A DNA stretch of 64,000 nt from Strigops habroptila (taxonomy: Eukaryota; Chordata; Aves; Psittaciformes; Psittacidae), in the NCBI RefSeq assembly GCF_004027225.2, contig NC_044277.2, positions 32,228,495 through 32,292,494 on the forward strand. The letters are read 5' to 3'. Under the pieces are notes generated by a model. It saw only the letters and a list, made by a program, of their open reading frames with translations, searched no databases and was not told where the DNA came from. Shown piece by piece: positions 12,837-25,444 of this stretch. The translations under genes and the position numbers were made by a program. Position 1 is the first letter of the stretch; every line of letters starts with the position of its first letter.

Positions 12837-13743
12837 GGCAAAGGGGACAGAGCAGTGAGGACAAGATCTATATGTATTTTCTAAGAGGTGCCTTTTCAGG
12901 AAGTAAATTTTTCAACTTTTATGTTTGAAAGCACTCAGCTGGACCATTTTGAGAGCTGCCCAGAGCACAGAGCTTCTAAAGCCAGTTTCCGAGCTCATTG
13001 CCTTTCCCCACCTTGCTCAGGCCTGTCCTTCTTGCATAGATTTCATTTCAAGACCTGTTATTTCCAAGAGCACAACATTTTCATTGGGATGGATGCAGTC
13101 ACACTGAGAAGACTGGTCATGCTTTAGCAGATGTTAGTTAACACCCATGGGTGTAAGTTCTAACTCAGACTAGGCACTAACATTTTTAATGTTTTTAATT
13201 GTATTTAAATTTCAGATAAGGCAAACTGTTCCATATTATAAATCAGGATTTATTATAGCACCAGTCCTAATGAGTAAAATAAAAACATGCTCCTAACAGT
13301 GGTTTCAGAAAAAGTACAGAGTGACAACAAAGTGGGGGATGAGATTTTGAGGCATTTTTGAATTGGGTAATGAGATCTAGGAAGATGATGTCTCCTCTTC
13401 CAAGCCAGTAGCAGTGTTTCAGTCTACTCTGTGAGAGGATCACCTTGTCAATTCCAAAGGATATAGATTTGTGTACATATGTCATATTTGTATTTATATA
13501 TATGTGTGTCAAAGAAAATACCTAAAAATCCATATATAAAGTAGTCTGAGATGAATTCAAAGCACTTAAATTTGGACAGGTTTGCATCCTGCCATGGATT
13601 TGCAGGCAGCATGGACAACTAAGTTAATGACAGCCAGAAAAATGCAAGCAACTGTAGCAGAGATCTCACAAACAGCGCTGGACAAAGAGGAGGGAAAAAA
13701 GGAGGGGTAAAGACTCCCAAGCTTATAGTAATTTCTGTTATAT

Positions 13744-14098
13744 AGAATCACAGAATCATGGAATAGTTTGGGTTGGAAAGGAATTTAAACATCATCCAGT
13801 TCCAACCCCCTGCCATGGACAGGGACACCTTCCACTAGACCAGGTTGCTCAAAGCCCCATCCAACCTGGCCTTGAACACTTCCAGGGGTGGGGCAGCCAC
13901 AGCTTCTCTGGGCAACCTGTGCCAGCGCCCCACCACCCTCACAGTAAAGAATTTCTTCTTAATGTCTAATCTAAATCTACCGTCTTTCGGTTTAAAACCA
14001 TTACCCTTTGTCCTATCACTACCTTCTCTTACAGTCCCTCCCCATCTTTTCTGTAGGCACATTTTAGGTACTGGAAGGCTGCTGTAAGATCTCCCTGA
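13744..14098 (-). mobile_element. CR1 LINE, 3'-end fragment (about 355 bp)
   Basis: The plus strand starts with AATCACAGAATCATGGAATAG (diverged 3' octamers) and GGGTTGGAAAGGAA. It continues through TTCCAACCCCCTGCCATGG, ACCTTCCACTAGACCAGGTTGCTC, the 'CCAACCTGGCCTTGAACACTTCCAGGG' region and the TTCTTCTTAATGTCTAATCTAAATC block, all in CR1 3'-end order. On the coding (minus) strand a short frame gives the familiar CR1-derived run WHRLPREAVAAPPLEVFK. The element is 5'-truncated and non-functional. It is less diverged than the fragment at 5242. Confidence 0.96.
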
Positions 14099-14175
14099 CA
14101 TACATATATTTATTTACATATATATATTTGCATATATACTTTATACGTATTAATATATAAAGTATATATTTATAC
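14099..14175. repeat. AT-rich simple tract (TATA/TTTA)
   Basis: Alternating TATA, ATTTA and CATATA motifs run without interruption from the truncated 5' edge of the CR1. Such tracts are common insertion flanks; no promoter role can be inferred. Confidence 0.75.
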
Positions 14176-17100
14176 AGTAATTACCTTCACATAGCTAGCC
14201 AAGTCAGGAAAACGCACTGAGCAAATCGCAAAGGAAAGGGAGGAGGAAGCGCATTAAGAAAAAGTCTGCAGGTCTAGGCTCCATTTCAAAATATTTGTAG
14301 CTTCAAGCAAGTGAGGCCAATGTACAGATAGTGCAGGAGGGCAAAGTCTGAGAAGCAGAGCCTTGGCTGCATCAAAACACAGCCAGCATCTGTGCTTAAT
14401 GCTTGTTCTTGTACCTACCTGTGCGGTTATTTAGACTCGCAGCAGCAGTGATTAAGCTGTTTTGATTTGTGAGATGCTAATATGTGATGTGGTTATGGTT
14501 TCCAGTCTCACAGATATAAACCTACCCACAATAGTGTCATTTCTGACAGTTGCCTTTGGCTGATCTCTTGAAGGAAGACCAGTCATGGACCACAGGCTGA
14601 GGCTGCCTGCTGTAGGGTAAGTCTCCAGACACAGAGCAGGGTAGGATGGACACCCGAGACATCCATTAATGAGTAGCAAAACCACATTAATTCACACATA
14701 ATGTTGCTAAATCACTCATCACTACCATGCAAATCCTTAGGCACATTTCCTGCATTGATTTTACTGCAAAAAGAAGGCAATTCCAACACTAACATTTTTA
14801 GACAACTTTGATTTTACCCAGAATCATATATATTTCCCAAACTCCTTTTCCAAACAAAGGGACTACCAGGACAAGAACATGTCTGTTGGCCGTCTCTCCA
14901 GGCCAAAGCCCCTCACACAATTAATGAACCATTGCTATCCATCTTAGTCATGGCACAGAAGGATCATATGGGCTAAGATTCATATGATTTATTTTGCCCT
15001 CTTTCCTACTTCTGTCATGTTATGTTATACTTGTTGTATTACCTTTATTTACATTTTAATGATGATAAATTAAATTAACTGACACTTCCCGTGGAAATAC
15101 AGGCTGGTTTTGTGTGAGTGGATGGTTAAGCTGCTGGCTTAAATGTCATCCAAACCCCCCATTTTTCATTCATGGGATAGGGAGAGTAAAAATATGATGT
15201 AAGAAAATCACTGATATGCTCAGACCACAGTGTGAGGCTGTCCACCGCTGACTCCAAGCTTCCTCATCCTCTTCCACCTGAAGCCACCCATTTTCTCATC
15301 ATCCAGACAGGGTGGAAACTCCCCTCCCATCCAATGTATAGGTCCTAGCACAGCCCAGTCCTGCCTCAGAGCTGCAGCTCCTGGTCAATAATAGAAATGG
15401 TACACTTGCCCCCACAGCACGTCAAGAAATATGGTCCTTTGTATATAAATAACTCACTTGAATATCTGTAAGTAAACAAAGCAGCTGCCCGTGGAGGAAT
15501 AGCCAGAAAACCTTCACATGCACATCTAGCATCTCTTTCCTGCATGCAGGAGCTTTGGCACTCTCAGGACACTCAGTGATACCCAGCCTAGCTTTTGAAA
15601 CTCCTCGCCCAAACCTCCACCTGCTTTGGGGATTTGTAGCGTCATAATACTGACAGCGTGAAAAACTGTGAGCTTGCAATTTGAAAGCTCATCTTAATGA
15701 TACTTTATCCTCTCTGTAAAGCTAAGGGGGATGAATTTGCAGAACTCCTCTTCCACCATCTCCTCCAGCTGCAGAGTCATTAGCAGCAGCTCTGTTCCAA
15801 GAAAGCAGGACAGATAACCAAAAACGGGTTTTCTTCCCATGCCTCACTCAAGTCTATGAAGGTGAAAGTCTAAGACCTCACTAAATCATATTGCTGAGGT
15901 CTTCTGCATGAAACATTCTCTACCTGTAGCTAATTAGCAATGCTACAAATGATCTGCTGCTGGTCTTACAAGTATGTATAAAATCAATTGCCTGCCTTCC
16001 CTGCAAAGCCATCTCTCTAACAAAGGTCCAGGTCTTCCAGGTGGTTATCAGGTCCATTTTTAACTCCTGAGAAAGAACATATTAAGATGACAGGTACCTG
16101 AACAGCTTATTTACCAAGAGAGGCAAAGCCAGCCTGCAGGTTGCCAAAAAGCCCATGTAGCCATGGGGTTCTGGGCATCTTCTATGCCAGCTCCCCTGCA
16201 CATCCTCAGAAAGGGCCCCTGGCAATCTGTTAGCAGACCCTCCTGTGATGTTTCTGTTTCATTCACAAAGCACCACTCCTTGCAGTTTGGCTTGTCCTAG
16301 CTGGGTGGTAATAGTCGTGGTAATAACTGGATTTCAAAAAACGTACATAAGGAAAGATTGTGAAGGCTGTTTTCCACTGATTCTGCCTTCAACCGGCCAG
16401 ATGAAATCTACCTTAAGGAGAAGGAGACCCAAGTAATTCAGGTCTCCTATGCAATGATCACCTCTGTGTAGCTTCTCACACTAATCTTGTGTCTCTCTCC
16501 CTGTGAACCAGGTGAGTTGGTGATGGCCTGCTTGGCTGGAGAGGGCATCTCCAGGATAAATAAAGGAAAATTGAAGGACTACAGTGAATAGCACCAAAAA
16601 GAGTAAAAACAAGTAGCACAAAAACTTGTTTAAGCATGCTGACCTCTCTAGCTAAGTCCATTTTGTCAGGGCTGGGCAGTGCATTTTGCTATCCCATTGC
16701 AGTTCCCACATGACAGGCCCTGTCCTTGAGATATCCTATCCCTGAATCAATAATCACTGTCACTAGCTCTCTCTGGCTTCTCAGAAGCTGCTCTGCAGGA
16801 ATCCATGCCTGATGCAGTAACACATATTGCTGCCTTCATTACTTTCTCCCACCATGTAAATCCATGCTTTAATTACCTTCATCTGTGACCTGATATTTAG
16901 GGATGCACAGGGGCCCACCAAATTCGCTGGGCTCAGCAGCACGAGAGAGAGCAGGACTTTCAGTCTCTCAAAGTATCAAGCCTTTCACACTTCTGATGAA
17001 GTTACATAGAAAATGAGAGAGTTTGCTTTCCAGGCAGGCTTTTAAAAGCTCTCCTTTGTTATGTGTCAAAATCTCTTTTTCCTTTTTCTTTTCCCATCAA

Positions 17101-20100
17101 AGATAAACATCCCGTCTCCATTGAGTCACTTGCTGTTATTGCACTATTTGCCCACTTCTAGCTTACACTATTGATATTCCTCAAACAAATAGCATGCCAA
17201 GCTTTTCTTAATTCGCTTGTCACTGAATTTAAGCTCTTGCTTTCCTATACACTTTGGAGATATTTTTCAAGCAAAAATCTTTATTTTTCCTCAGGATCAA
17301 GACAATAATTTATGATGATATTTTAGCCTCTATTAAGTTAAATCCTTGTTTCTTTGGATGTTTCCCTGCATTTTCAGAGTATTACAGTTTTCAGCCTTAT
17401 TGAAATAATTTTTTTCATGCTCAGATTTTTTCCAGTGGGAAAAGTTTATATTCATACTTTTATAATTTTTATTTATACAAATAGATTTATGTTCATATAC
17501 ATGTATTCATTTTATACTCAGCTTACTCCTTTTCATATACCTTTAAATTCTTTGTTGACTTGAGATCAAAAAGGAGGAGCTTTCTATGCCTTGTCTGTCT
17601 TACGAAGACTAAGAAAATCTCTTCCTAAATTATTTTATTATTCCACACCTTTCCAGGAATTTTGAGATATTTCAAAGATTTTGTTCCCCGATTATCATTT
17701 TGTCTGTGTGTGTTTTAAATGATTCTTAACAATTATTGGAACTTTAGGAATTATGATACTTACTTTGAAACAGTGAAAACATTGATAATTTCATTGCAAA
17801 CTTAAATTACTTCCCATATACATCATCAAATTTAACATGTTAGTTAAAAACACTCTTTTTAAATTAAAAGATATAGTGGTAATATCTTTTTTTGTTCCTG
17901 CAAATACATGGACTTTTTTCATAAAGCTAGGATTCATCTATAATCATATTCGTAGCAAAATATTAATATTGCCTCTGTCTTTTCTGTTGGATTTACTGCT
18001 GTTCATCAACTGCAGGTCAGACATAAACCCAGACAGTACAGTTTTAAGTTATCTGCAGGCCAATTACTTTGTGGACTGACATTCTCATAGTCTTAGGTCA
18101 TATTCTGATTTACCATTGGATTTGTTTCTCTGGATCATCTGCTTCTCAGGTTTAATAATCCTATTAATAAAGGATTAAGGATCTAAAGATTAAAGACATT
18201 TAAAACAACAACAATAACAAACAAACAAACAAACAAAAAAAAAACCCAAACCCAAAAAACCCCAACCTAACAAATAAGAAAAATAAAACAATTTCAAAGA
18301 CCAAAAAATCTGATTTATTTCTCTAGAACTGGAGGCAATCACTGACTCCGTATGGTATCAAAAGTTCTGAGACTTTTCAATACTGGTTAAAAATACACCA
18401 TGCAAATGCTTGTTTGTACAATACTGATGCTAGGACACATGGAAATTGCTGTCCAGGTGCAATATCTTCCTCCAAGAGGTCTAGGAAAGGCTTACATTTC
18501 AGTCCTGAGGCTTGCTTGGATTTCATGCCAAAGGGTAAGATGTGGTACACAGATGAGGAAAAGAATTCTGTTCCAAAAAAACCCATATCAGGAAAATTCT
18601 CCCTAGCCTCATGGAGGGCAGTGGGCATGGAGGCCCCTGCGGAATCCTGTCCTGCACTCCGTCAGCCTTTTGGGGTTATGCTGGGGAGCTGAGGGGAGCT
18701 GTGGGATGATGCCTGAAAATCTTACATGAGCATACCACAGGACATGGTACCCACCTGAACAACCTCTCCCTCTGCCCTCAGGAAAAGCCCACAGATGAGG
18801 CATAGGGGGAAGATCTGTGACTGCAGAACTGCTTATTTTTGCCTACAAACACGGGCACAAAAAACCTCTGAGCTTTGCTCCCCTGGATGCCAAGGGGTTC
18901 CTCAAGCCAACTGAGTGCCCTCATGTTTTGTTCACTTCTCCAGGGGCAATTCAGCCCTGACCAGACCAAGCTCTTGTGCTTTATGTTATATGAAACTTGG
19001 AGTTTTTGGACTGACATTTCAAAATCTATCACTACTACTCCTACTTTGTAACAACAAATGTGAAGATACCAAAGTCCAATATAGATCAAATGTTTCAAAC
19101 ACGAGCTGTTGGAGATCCACAATGCTTCAGTACTACTACTGTTTGCTGGGGAGGACAATGTCATAAACACTGATCAGTCTGATGCCAGTGCAATGTTCTT
19201 CCTCTGGTACTCAGAATGTGAGGCGAATGTCATTTCCCACCACAACCCAGTAAAAAAGTAAATCTGGACAACCTGAGAACTGAGGAAGTGCTGATGTTCA
19301 TGTTCCCTCAAACGCCTTGGTGGCACAGGGTGTCTGGTCTGGGTGCCTTAGTACTCAGAGTACCCATCAGCCTGCCTCAGTACCTGAATGTGAGCAACAT
19401 GAACACACAAAACATAAATACCTGAATTTAGTTTTGGCACCAAACTTGCTAACAATGGAAAATCAACAGTCTGACAAAGAGAGAGCAAGGGCACAGGAAA
19501 AGATAAAATATATTCCCTACCTCATAAGAATTACTGTGTTTCATTAATTATTGCAAAGAACTTTGAAGAGACGTGTGAGTGACCAAGGTAGGTGAACAGT
19601 GGCCAGGCTGGGAGTAAATATAGCAGCAATCAGTGGTCCCCAGGGGACAAGAAAGAGAAAGGAAGAAACATGGCAGAGCAGTGTGCTGCTTCTGGCCCAG
19701 AGGTGGAGGTAACAGGTCTGGCTTTCTTAATGAGGCCTGTGCAGAAAGACGGAGGATTAAATGAGAGGAAGTATAATTATAAGCTTCCTTTTGTGATTCA
19801 GGCAGGTTTGAGCCACTCACTGCACCTTAATAAATCCCCAGGGGAAGATTTTCAAGTGCAAAGCCATGTGCCTCTTTCAATACCACAGCTAGAAAATCAC
19901 AATGGATGGTTCAACTGGTGAGTTGGTCTTACTGGACAGGTTGTGAACTTCCACCAGAGAGGTGGAATAGAGGAGTAAAGATGATACCTGAGAGACATGC
20001 TCAGAGGTGACCAAAAGAGCTATACGATGTAGTTCTGCCCATAACAGCAAGAGTCTCTCTTACTTCCAACAACATGAATCAGTGTGTGCAGCCCAGATGG

Positions 20101-23100
20101 TGCAATGTGGAGGGCTGAAATGCCTGAGAACAAATGAGAAAGGGAAGGAGCTATTTATCAGAAAAGAGGAAACCACAGCCTAGTAGATCTGAGGCATGCT
20201 CTCAATAAAAGAGCTGTCCAACTCACTGGCTAATGAGAACAGTCTTTCCCACTTCCTGGGAAGGTGTAGTTATTTTGGGTTCTTAATAGAACAAAATAAA
20301 ACCATACAGCCACAAAATACTGCAAACAGAAATGTCTGCTCTGCGTCAGAGCTTACTGCTTTCTTACATTCTTACCAACTTAATAATTCAACAGCCAAAA
20401 AAATATAGATGGGGTCAAAGCAAAGCAAACTCTTCCATTCCCGATATAGGATCTTTGGTTGATGATGTAATATCTCATTTGCACACTTTGTTGCTGCTAA
20501 CAACAAAATAAAGGCACAGATACAATGTTCAAGAGACAAGCTGCAGCAGCAGGATTCTTACCAAAAGCAAGAATGTTCATTCATTCCTCATTCTGGTACT
20601 GGGAAATGAAGACAATCCCTAGTAGATAAAAAAAAAAAAATGGCAGAAAAGGAATGGAAAGTGTTATTAAAGGCTTTTTGGGTACTACCCATTTTTCCTA
20701 GATTGTCTGCAGCGAAAAGCATTATTTTCAAAGCTTTATAACACAAAATACTGCAAAATGTGCCTGCTTTGTGCTCTGTTGACATGACACCATCCTAGCC
20801 ACCAATACTCTTACAGCAGGGGAAACCAGTGCCTCAACCACACAGGCATTTGAAAGACACATTGCACTTGGGTTATCACACAGCACATTTTACTGTAGAG
20901 TTTCACAATCACTTGATGGTCTTCGGAAAAAATAAAATAATAACATAAACCAGCTGGCCTATTTCTGGGGCAGCACGTTCCTTGCTCCACCTTTCACCTG
21001 AACATCCTGTGCCCCATCTAGAAGTTCCTTAATTAACCCTTACTTTATCTTACAACTATCAAATGTAAATTAATAGTCCTGTGGGGTCATCTTTCCAAGG
21101 TTACGCTGCATGGCATCCACCTGCTCCCGCCTGTCAGAATTAAATCTGGAGAGTGCTGAGTTACTCCATAACCTACGTCATTTGAAGATACAGCTTTTCA
21201 CCTATACAGCAAAGTGCAATCCTAATTTGGGCTTCATGATGTGAGTAATCAAGTCCCAGGAAGGAAAAACCCACTTTACAAAACACTTTTTTCCCTTTAG
21301 GGTGAAAAACAAGGATGAATAACCGTTTTGAGATGCTATAGCCTTGCTTAACTCTCTCTCTTTCATGCATGGTGTGTTTACTTTAAAACAGCTTTCATTA
21401 ATAAGGAACAGAATTCCCTTATCTGACCTTAGACATATGCAGTTTCCCAGATGGGAAGGAAGGGCACTTTAGGCTGAATAAGCAAGTGATGTATAAGGTA
21501 TAAACTGAGGAGAATTCTTCTCCCGTCCTCAGGCAGCACAGCTGTGAGTGGCAGCATATAGCGAGTGACCAGCACGCAGCATCGCAGCGCTGTGAAATAA
21601 GTTATTCCGCCCGAGTCACCGCAAATGGCAAACACAGTCATTCAGATGTAAAGCATTTTCAACTGCGTTAGCATTAGGCTCTTGATTCCCTTAGAATAGG
21701 TATGCCTTCTGTTTGCTTGGAAAAACTCTGAGGGCTGAATTTGCTGTTAGAAAATAGTGAAATTTGAGGCAGCTGTATGTTGTTATCAGTGACTTCTTAG
21801 CTAGGAACTGTGAAACAGATTGAATGTTATTACACAGTGGTAGATGAAGTAAACTGTATTTACACAGTCACCCCTCCAGTAATCATGTTTAACAACTGAG
21901 GAAAATAAATACTTTAGACCTAATAATTTTAGTAAATATAATATTTCCCACTACAATTTTTTACCCTTTGGCCCTGGAAAAAAACAAAACATTTGAAATG
22001 TAATCTTCCCTTTCACTCTATTCAAGTTTTTAAACTCTTTTGTACTATAAAATATGAAAGAAGAGACAAGGATAAGAAAAGAAGAAGACGACTTTAAAGA
22101 AACCCTGTAATTTCAAACAGCTTATAATTGCATTTATTTTGCTTTTCACTTCCAGATCAACTTCTCTGTAAAAAAAAAAAGGCACACAATACTTTGTAAA
22201 CACTGTCTTGCAGTATTTCCATAAGACATAGCTCCCTAAATATAAGTCTTATAAGCTGAAACACTAACACAGAGTTCTTAAAAGATGTCAAGAATCATCC
22301 AGTAAATCTGTGCCAGTGGACTACATAAATGAATCTTCCCCAAAGCCTTTGATCTAGTAAGTAATAATGCCATCTATCTTGTACAAATTCATTTTAATAT
22401 CTAAATTAATAATTATTGATCCTAAACTGTTACATTATCTATTTACCTGTTAGTTCATGATGTAAGTTCACAATAATACCCAAAATTAAAACTAGTTCTG
22501 TTGTTTCTCCCAGGTGGCATTCTTCGTGCAGGTAAGGCTGCTTAAACTTTTTCGAACAGAACAAAAATGAAAGAAAAATATATTGAGAAGACTACTTGTA
22601 AGAAGTACCTCAATTCTTAACTCATGCCAGCCAAACCTCAAAAAACTCCAAAATAGAGCAATTTCTGCGCCATAAAAATTTCCCTTTTCCTTCCAAGACA
22701 CAACTACATAGCATTCATGTGGCAGTTCAGTCACATTGATAACCCTACATCTGACCCCAGGAAAACTAAGCAATATTAAAACAGGTATTCGTATCCACTA
22801 TAACCTTGTAGCTCCTGGTTGGAGCTGAAGGCTATGTCTTTAGTAAGTAGATTAGTATACCTGTTGGCCAGAAATGGGGAATTCAGTGAATCCATTGAGC
22901 CAAAAGACATATAAGTGTATGACCTTCCCACCCTTCCATCTTTTTCTCAAGCCTGCTTATTTGGCTGAATTCAACTACTGATATATCATTTATATAACTA
23001 ACTACTAGTAAATACTTTGTAAATCAAACAAAATCTATAAAAGGCTAATATACACTCACACTCAGATGTGTACACAGAAATAAAGGATAATACACATTTG

Positions 23101-24136
23101 TGCTTTGGGTTACACCAGCATCATGTGTAACAGGATCTGGAGAAGGTAAACTTCCTTATTGAGGGTACAACAAGAGTTATTTTGAGAAAGGCAGGATGTC
23201 TGGAGGGATCTGGCCTTGGACATGACAAAGAGATCCTTTCTGCTTGTTTTCTTAGTGAAGAGGACACAATTTGGCTATATTTAAAACCTACATCATGTCG
23301 AAACCTTGAAGATGGCTAATAACCCACGCCTTAGTTTCCAGCGAGGTACTACAGGTAACACTGATGTGAGGCTAGGTGTGCTGTGCATCTCTACCATTGC
23401 TCTTCACTGGGGCAGGATCACATTCAGGATGCTCCATGTCCTGGGCATTACACTGCTAACAGCTAACAGAAGTTTCCTGCTGTTTTCAGTGGGTATAGTT
23501 CTACCAATTCAATGAACATGTGTCCAGTTATATCACTTGTTAATGTAATTCTCCACTGTGTCTGAGTTTTTGGCACGAGCATCATTCCTGTCCACATTCC
23601 TGCCATGAAATTCCAGTGGATTATAGTGTTGGGAACAGCACGCTTCTTAGACACCTCTAAGACATCCCATCCAGGTAGTACTTCAGTGGCAAAACCAGCC
23701 ATGAACTGGCAGGGCAGCTGTTGCAATAGAACCATAATGAAATCCTGTTTGATATTTCATGACTAAATCTTTATTCTGTGCAGCTTAGTCTGTGTTTTAA
23801 TCATTGCAGCTCTTTGTCCATCTCTGTCAAACACTGTTGTTGAGGAGGAAGGGATAAAAATTTTGGCTCTACTACTCTGACTAGAATATCCAAATCCTCA
23901 TGTCTCTGTCAGAAATTTCTTTCTGTCCTATATATGCTTTATGACAGGATTGCTCTTTAGTTTAAGTAGTTCCTTCCCTCCCTGGCCATTGTACCCTTGA
24001 GGCATTCCTAGAAAGCAACTCATTTTGCTGGGCAAAGTAACATGTTTTCAGTATGTTCTAAAACATCATTGATGTCATGGTAATATTGTTTTCTGCAAGT
24101 ATTAGAATGTGAGTTCATATTACTTGCTTATGCATG
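14176..24136. other. Unique non-coding DNA, no gene recognised
   Basis: About 10 kb without recognisable genes or mobile elements. Contents noted: T-rich low-complexity sequence at 17350-17560, an (AAAC)n-type tract at 18204-18275, an A-run near 20628, a compact CpG cluster at 21562-21621 inside otherwise CpG-poor DNA, an A-run near 22171, and a 90-codon minus-strand open frame at 23463-23735 without a recognisable family. Confidence 0.55.
18204..18275. repeat. (AAAC)n / A-rich microsatellite
   Basis: Starts with AACAACAACAAT, continues as about five AAAC units, then an A run and degenerate AAACCC/CCCAA units. Simple repeat, likely polymorphic. Confidence 0.9.
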
Positions 24137-24640
24137 ACCAGGACAACACCCAATCTGCAGGAGAGGTCTCACCAGTGCATTGCAGAGGAGTGTATATAGT
24201 GGAATTTATCCCTGTGGAGCTAATCCCTATGGAAATCTCTGCTGGAAGTGAAATATTTGATGTATTTTAGTACTCTAAGTGATTTTTTTTTTCTCCATTA
24301 CTACTATAGATGCTTGTGACTTTTCTTTTTCCTTTGTAATCTTTGGCAAATGAACTGCTGTCACATTGCAAGAAACTGCTGTTATTCTTCCCTAAACACA
24401 CAAGCTTGCACTTCGTAGTGTTAAATCTAATCCTATTTCTATTATTTAGTTATCACAGCCATCTCCTTTTTTCTTGTAGGAATCCTCTCTGTCCTAAAAC
24501 CATGTTGTCAGCAAATTCCATTAGAAGCCAAGTACTCTCTGTGACAAGGTCATTAACGAACACATAAACCAGGACTGGAGCCAAAGCTACAATCATGACC
24601 TCTTCCCAGTCTGACAGGGACCCTTCCAACACAATGCATA
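24137..24640 (-). mobile_element. Ancient CR1-type LINE fragment, highly degraded
   Basis: In plus-strand order: GAGAGGTCTCACCAGTGC (as in the conserved 'aggtctcaccagtgc' block of CR1-type LINEs read in reverse), CTTGCACTTC followed by TAAATCTAATCCTATT, a TCCTCTCTGTCC block, TTGTCAGCAAATTCC, and GACAAGGTCATTAACGAACA...ACCAGGACTGGAGCC. The last block corresponds to the 'aaggtcattaatgaa...agaactggtccc' segment. Order and spacing agree with a single old CR1/L3-like element on the minus strand. Ends are approximate and the subfamily is unknown. Confidence 0.6.
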
Positions 24641-25007
24641 GTTGTCTCCTGTAGGTAAGCCCTTTTCTCCAACTGAAATGACTTCTCCTGTGGTTCTGTA
24701 TCAAAGGCATCAGTGCAGGCAAAGGTTGCCAAGGGCAGATATCTAGCTAAGCTGGCCTATGTCTCACACTGAATTTCACCCCTTTAGGATTTGCTTTTAT
24801 CCCGTTATTTAAATACTTCCTTCAAAATGTCTTTTAAATCCTTGTATACCCTGAAGTCAAAGTAGCATACTCATGGTAATCTAGGTGAACGTAAGGGTGA
24901 GGTTTAGGAAAGCAAGAGTAGAGCTCCATCTGGAGTGGGGCTGCAGCCTCACTTTGAAGAGTCCTCCAGTCTCCCCTAAGAGTGAGGACTGCAGCTCTTC
25001 TCTAGTG

Positions 25008-25444
25008 ACAAAGCTGGTGAAGGGGCATAGAGCACATCTTATGAGGAGCAGCTGAGGTAACTGGGGTTGTTTAGTCTGGAGAAGGCTCAGTGGGGACCTT
25101 ATTGCTCTCTGTAACTACCTGAAAGGAGGTTGTAGTGAGGTGGAGGTTGGTCTCTTCTCCCAAGCAACAAGAAATAGGACAAGAGGAAATAGCCTCAAGC
25201 TGCACCAGGGAAGGTTTAGATTGGATATTGGGAAAAATTTCTTCACTGAAAGGGGTTGTCAGGCATTGGAACAGGCTGCCCAGGGAAGTGGTGGAATCAC
25301 TGTCCTTGAAGTGTTCAAAAACTGTGTCGATGAGACCCTTAGTAACATGATTTAGTAGTGGACTTGGCAGTGATGAGGGAATGGTTGGACTTGATGATCC
25401 TAAAGGTCATTTCCAACCCAGTTGATTCTATCATTCTATGATTC
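25008..25444 (+). mobile_element. CR1 LINE, 3'-end fragment (about 435 bp)
   Basis: Sense-strand CR1 blocks are clear and collinear: TATGAGGAGCAGCTGAGG, CTGGGGTTGTTTAGTCTGGAG, AACTACCTGAAAGGAGG, TCTTCTCCCAAGCAACAAG, AGGTTTAGATTGGATATT, TTCTTCACTGAAAGGG, GGAACAGGCTGCCCAGGGAA, GTGGAATCACTGTCCTTGAA, ATGGTTGGACTTGATGATC, GTCATTTCCAACCCAG and the terminal ATTCTATCATTCTATGATTC octamers. It retains the true 3' end and is 5'-truncated. Small open frames inside it (for example RHWNRLPREVVES) are relics of the CR1 ORF2 3' coding end, not host genes. Confidence 0.97.

Larger units (their letters stand above)
6988..13743. other. Unique non-coding DNA, no gene recognised
   Basis: Mostly AT-rich sequence. 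It holds an 8-bp-period mini-array at 7320-7341 (unit CCTATAAG), a stop-poor patch at 8219-8665 where all three minus frames stay open between 8233 and 8522, a pyrimidine tract near 9750-9780, a moderately GC-rich stretch at 10760-11080, a short GC-rich spot near 12330-12355, and a (TTTA)n-A14 tract at 12797-12836. None gave a recognisable protein or RNA. Confidence 0.55.

Noticed and set aside
13835-14101. Small minus-strand open frame with RLPREAV...PLEVFK
   Set aside because: This is the familiar coding relic of the CR1 3' end, already covered by the CR1 annotation.
25135-25355. Two overlapping plus-strand frames
   Set aside because: Both lie entirely in the CR1 fragment and represent degraded CR1 ORF2.
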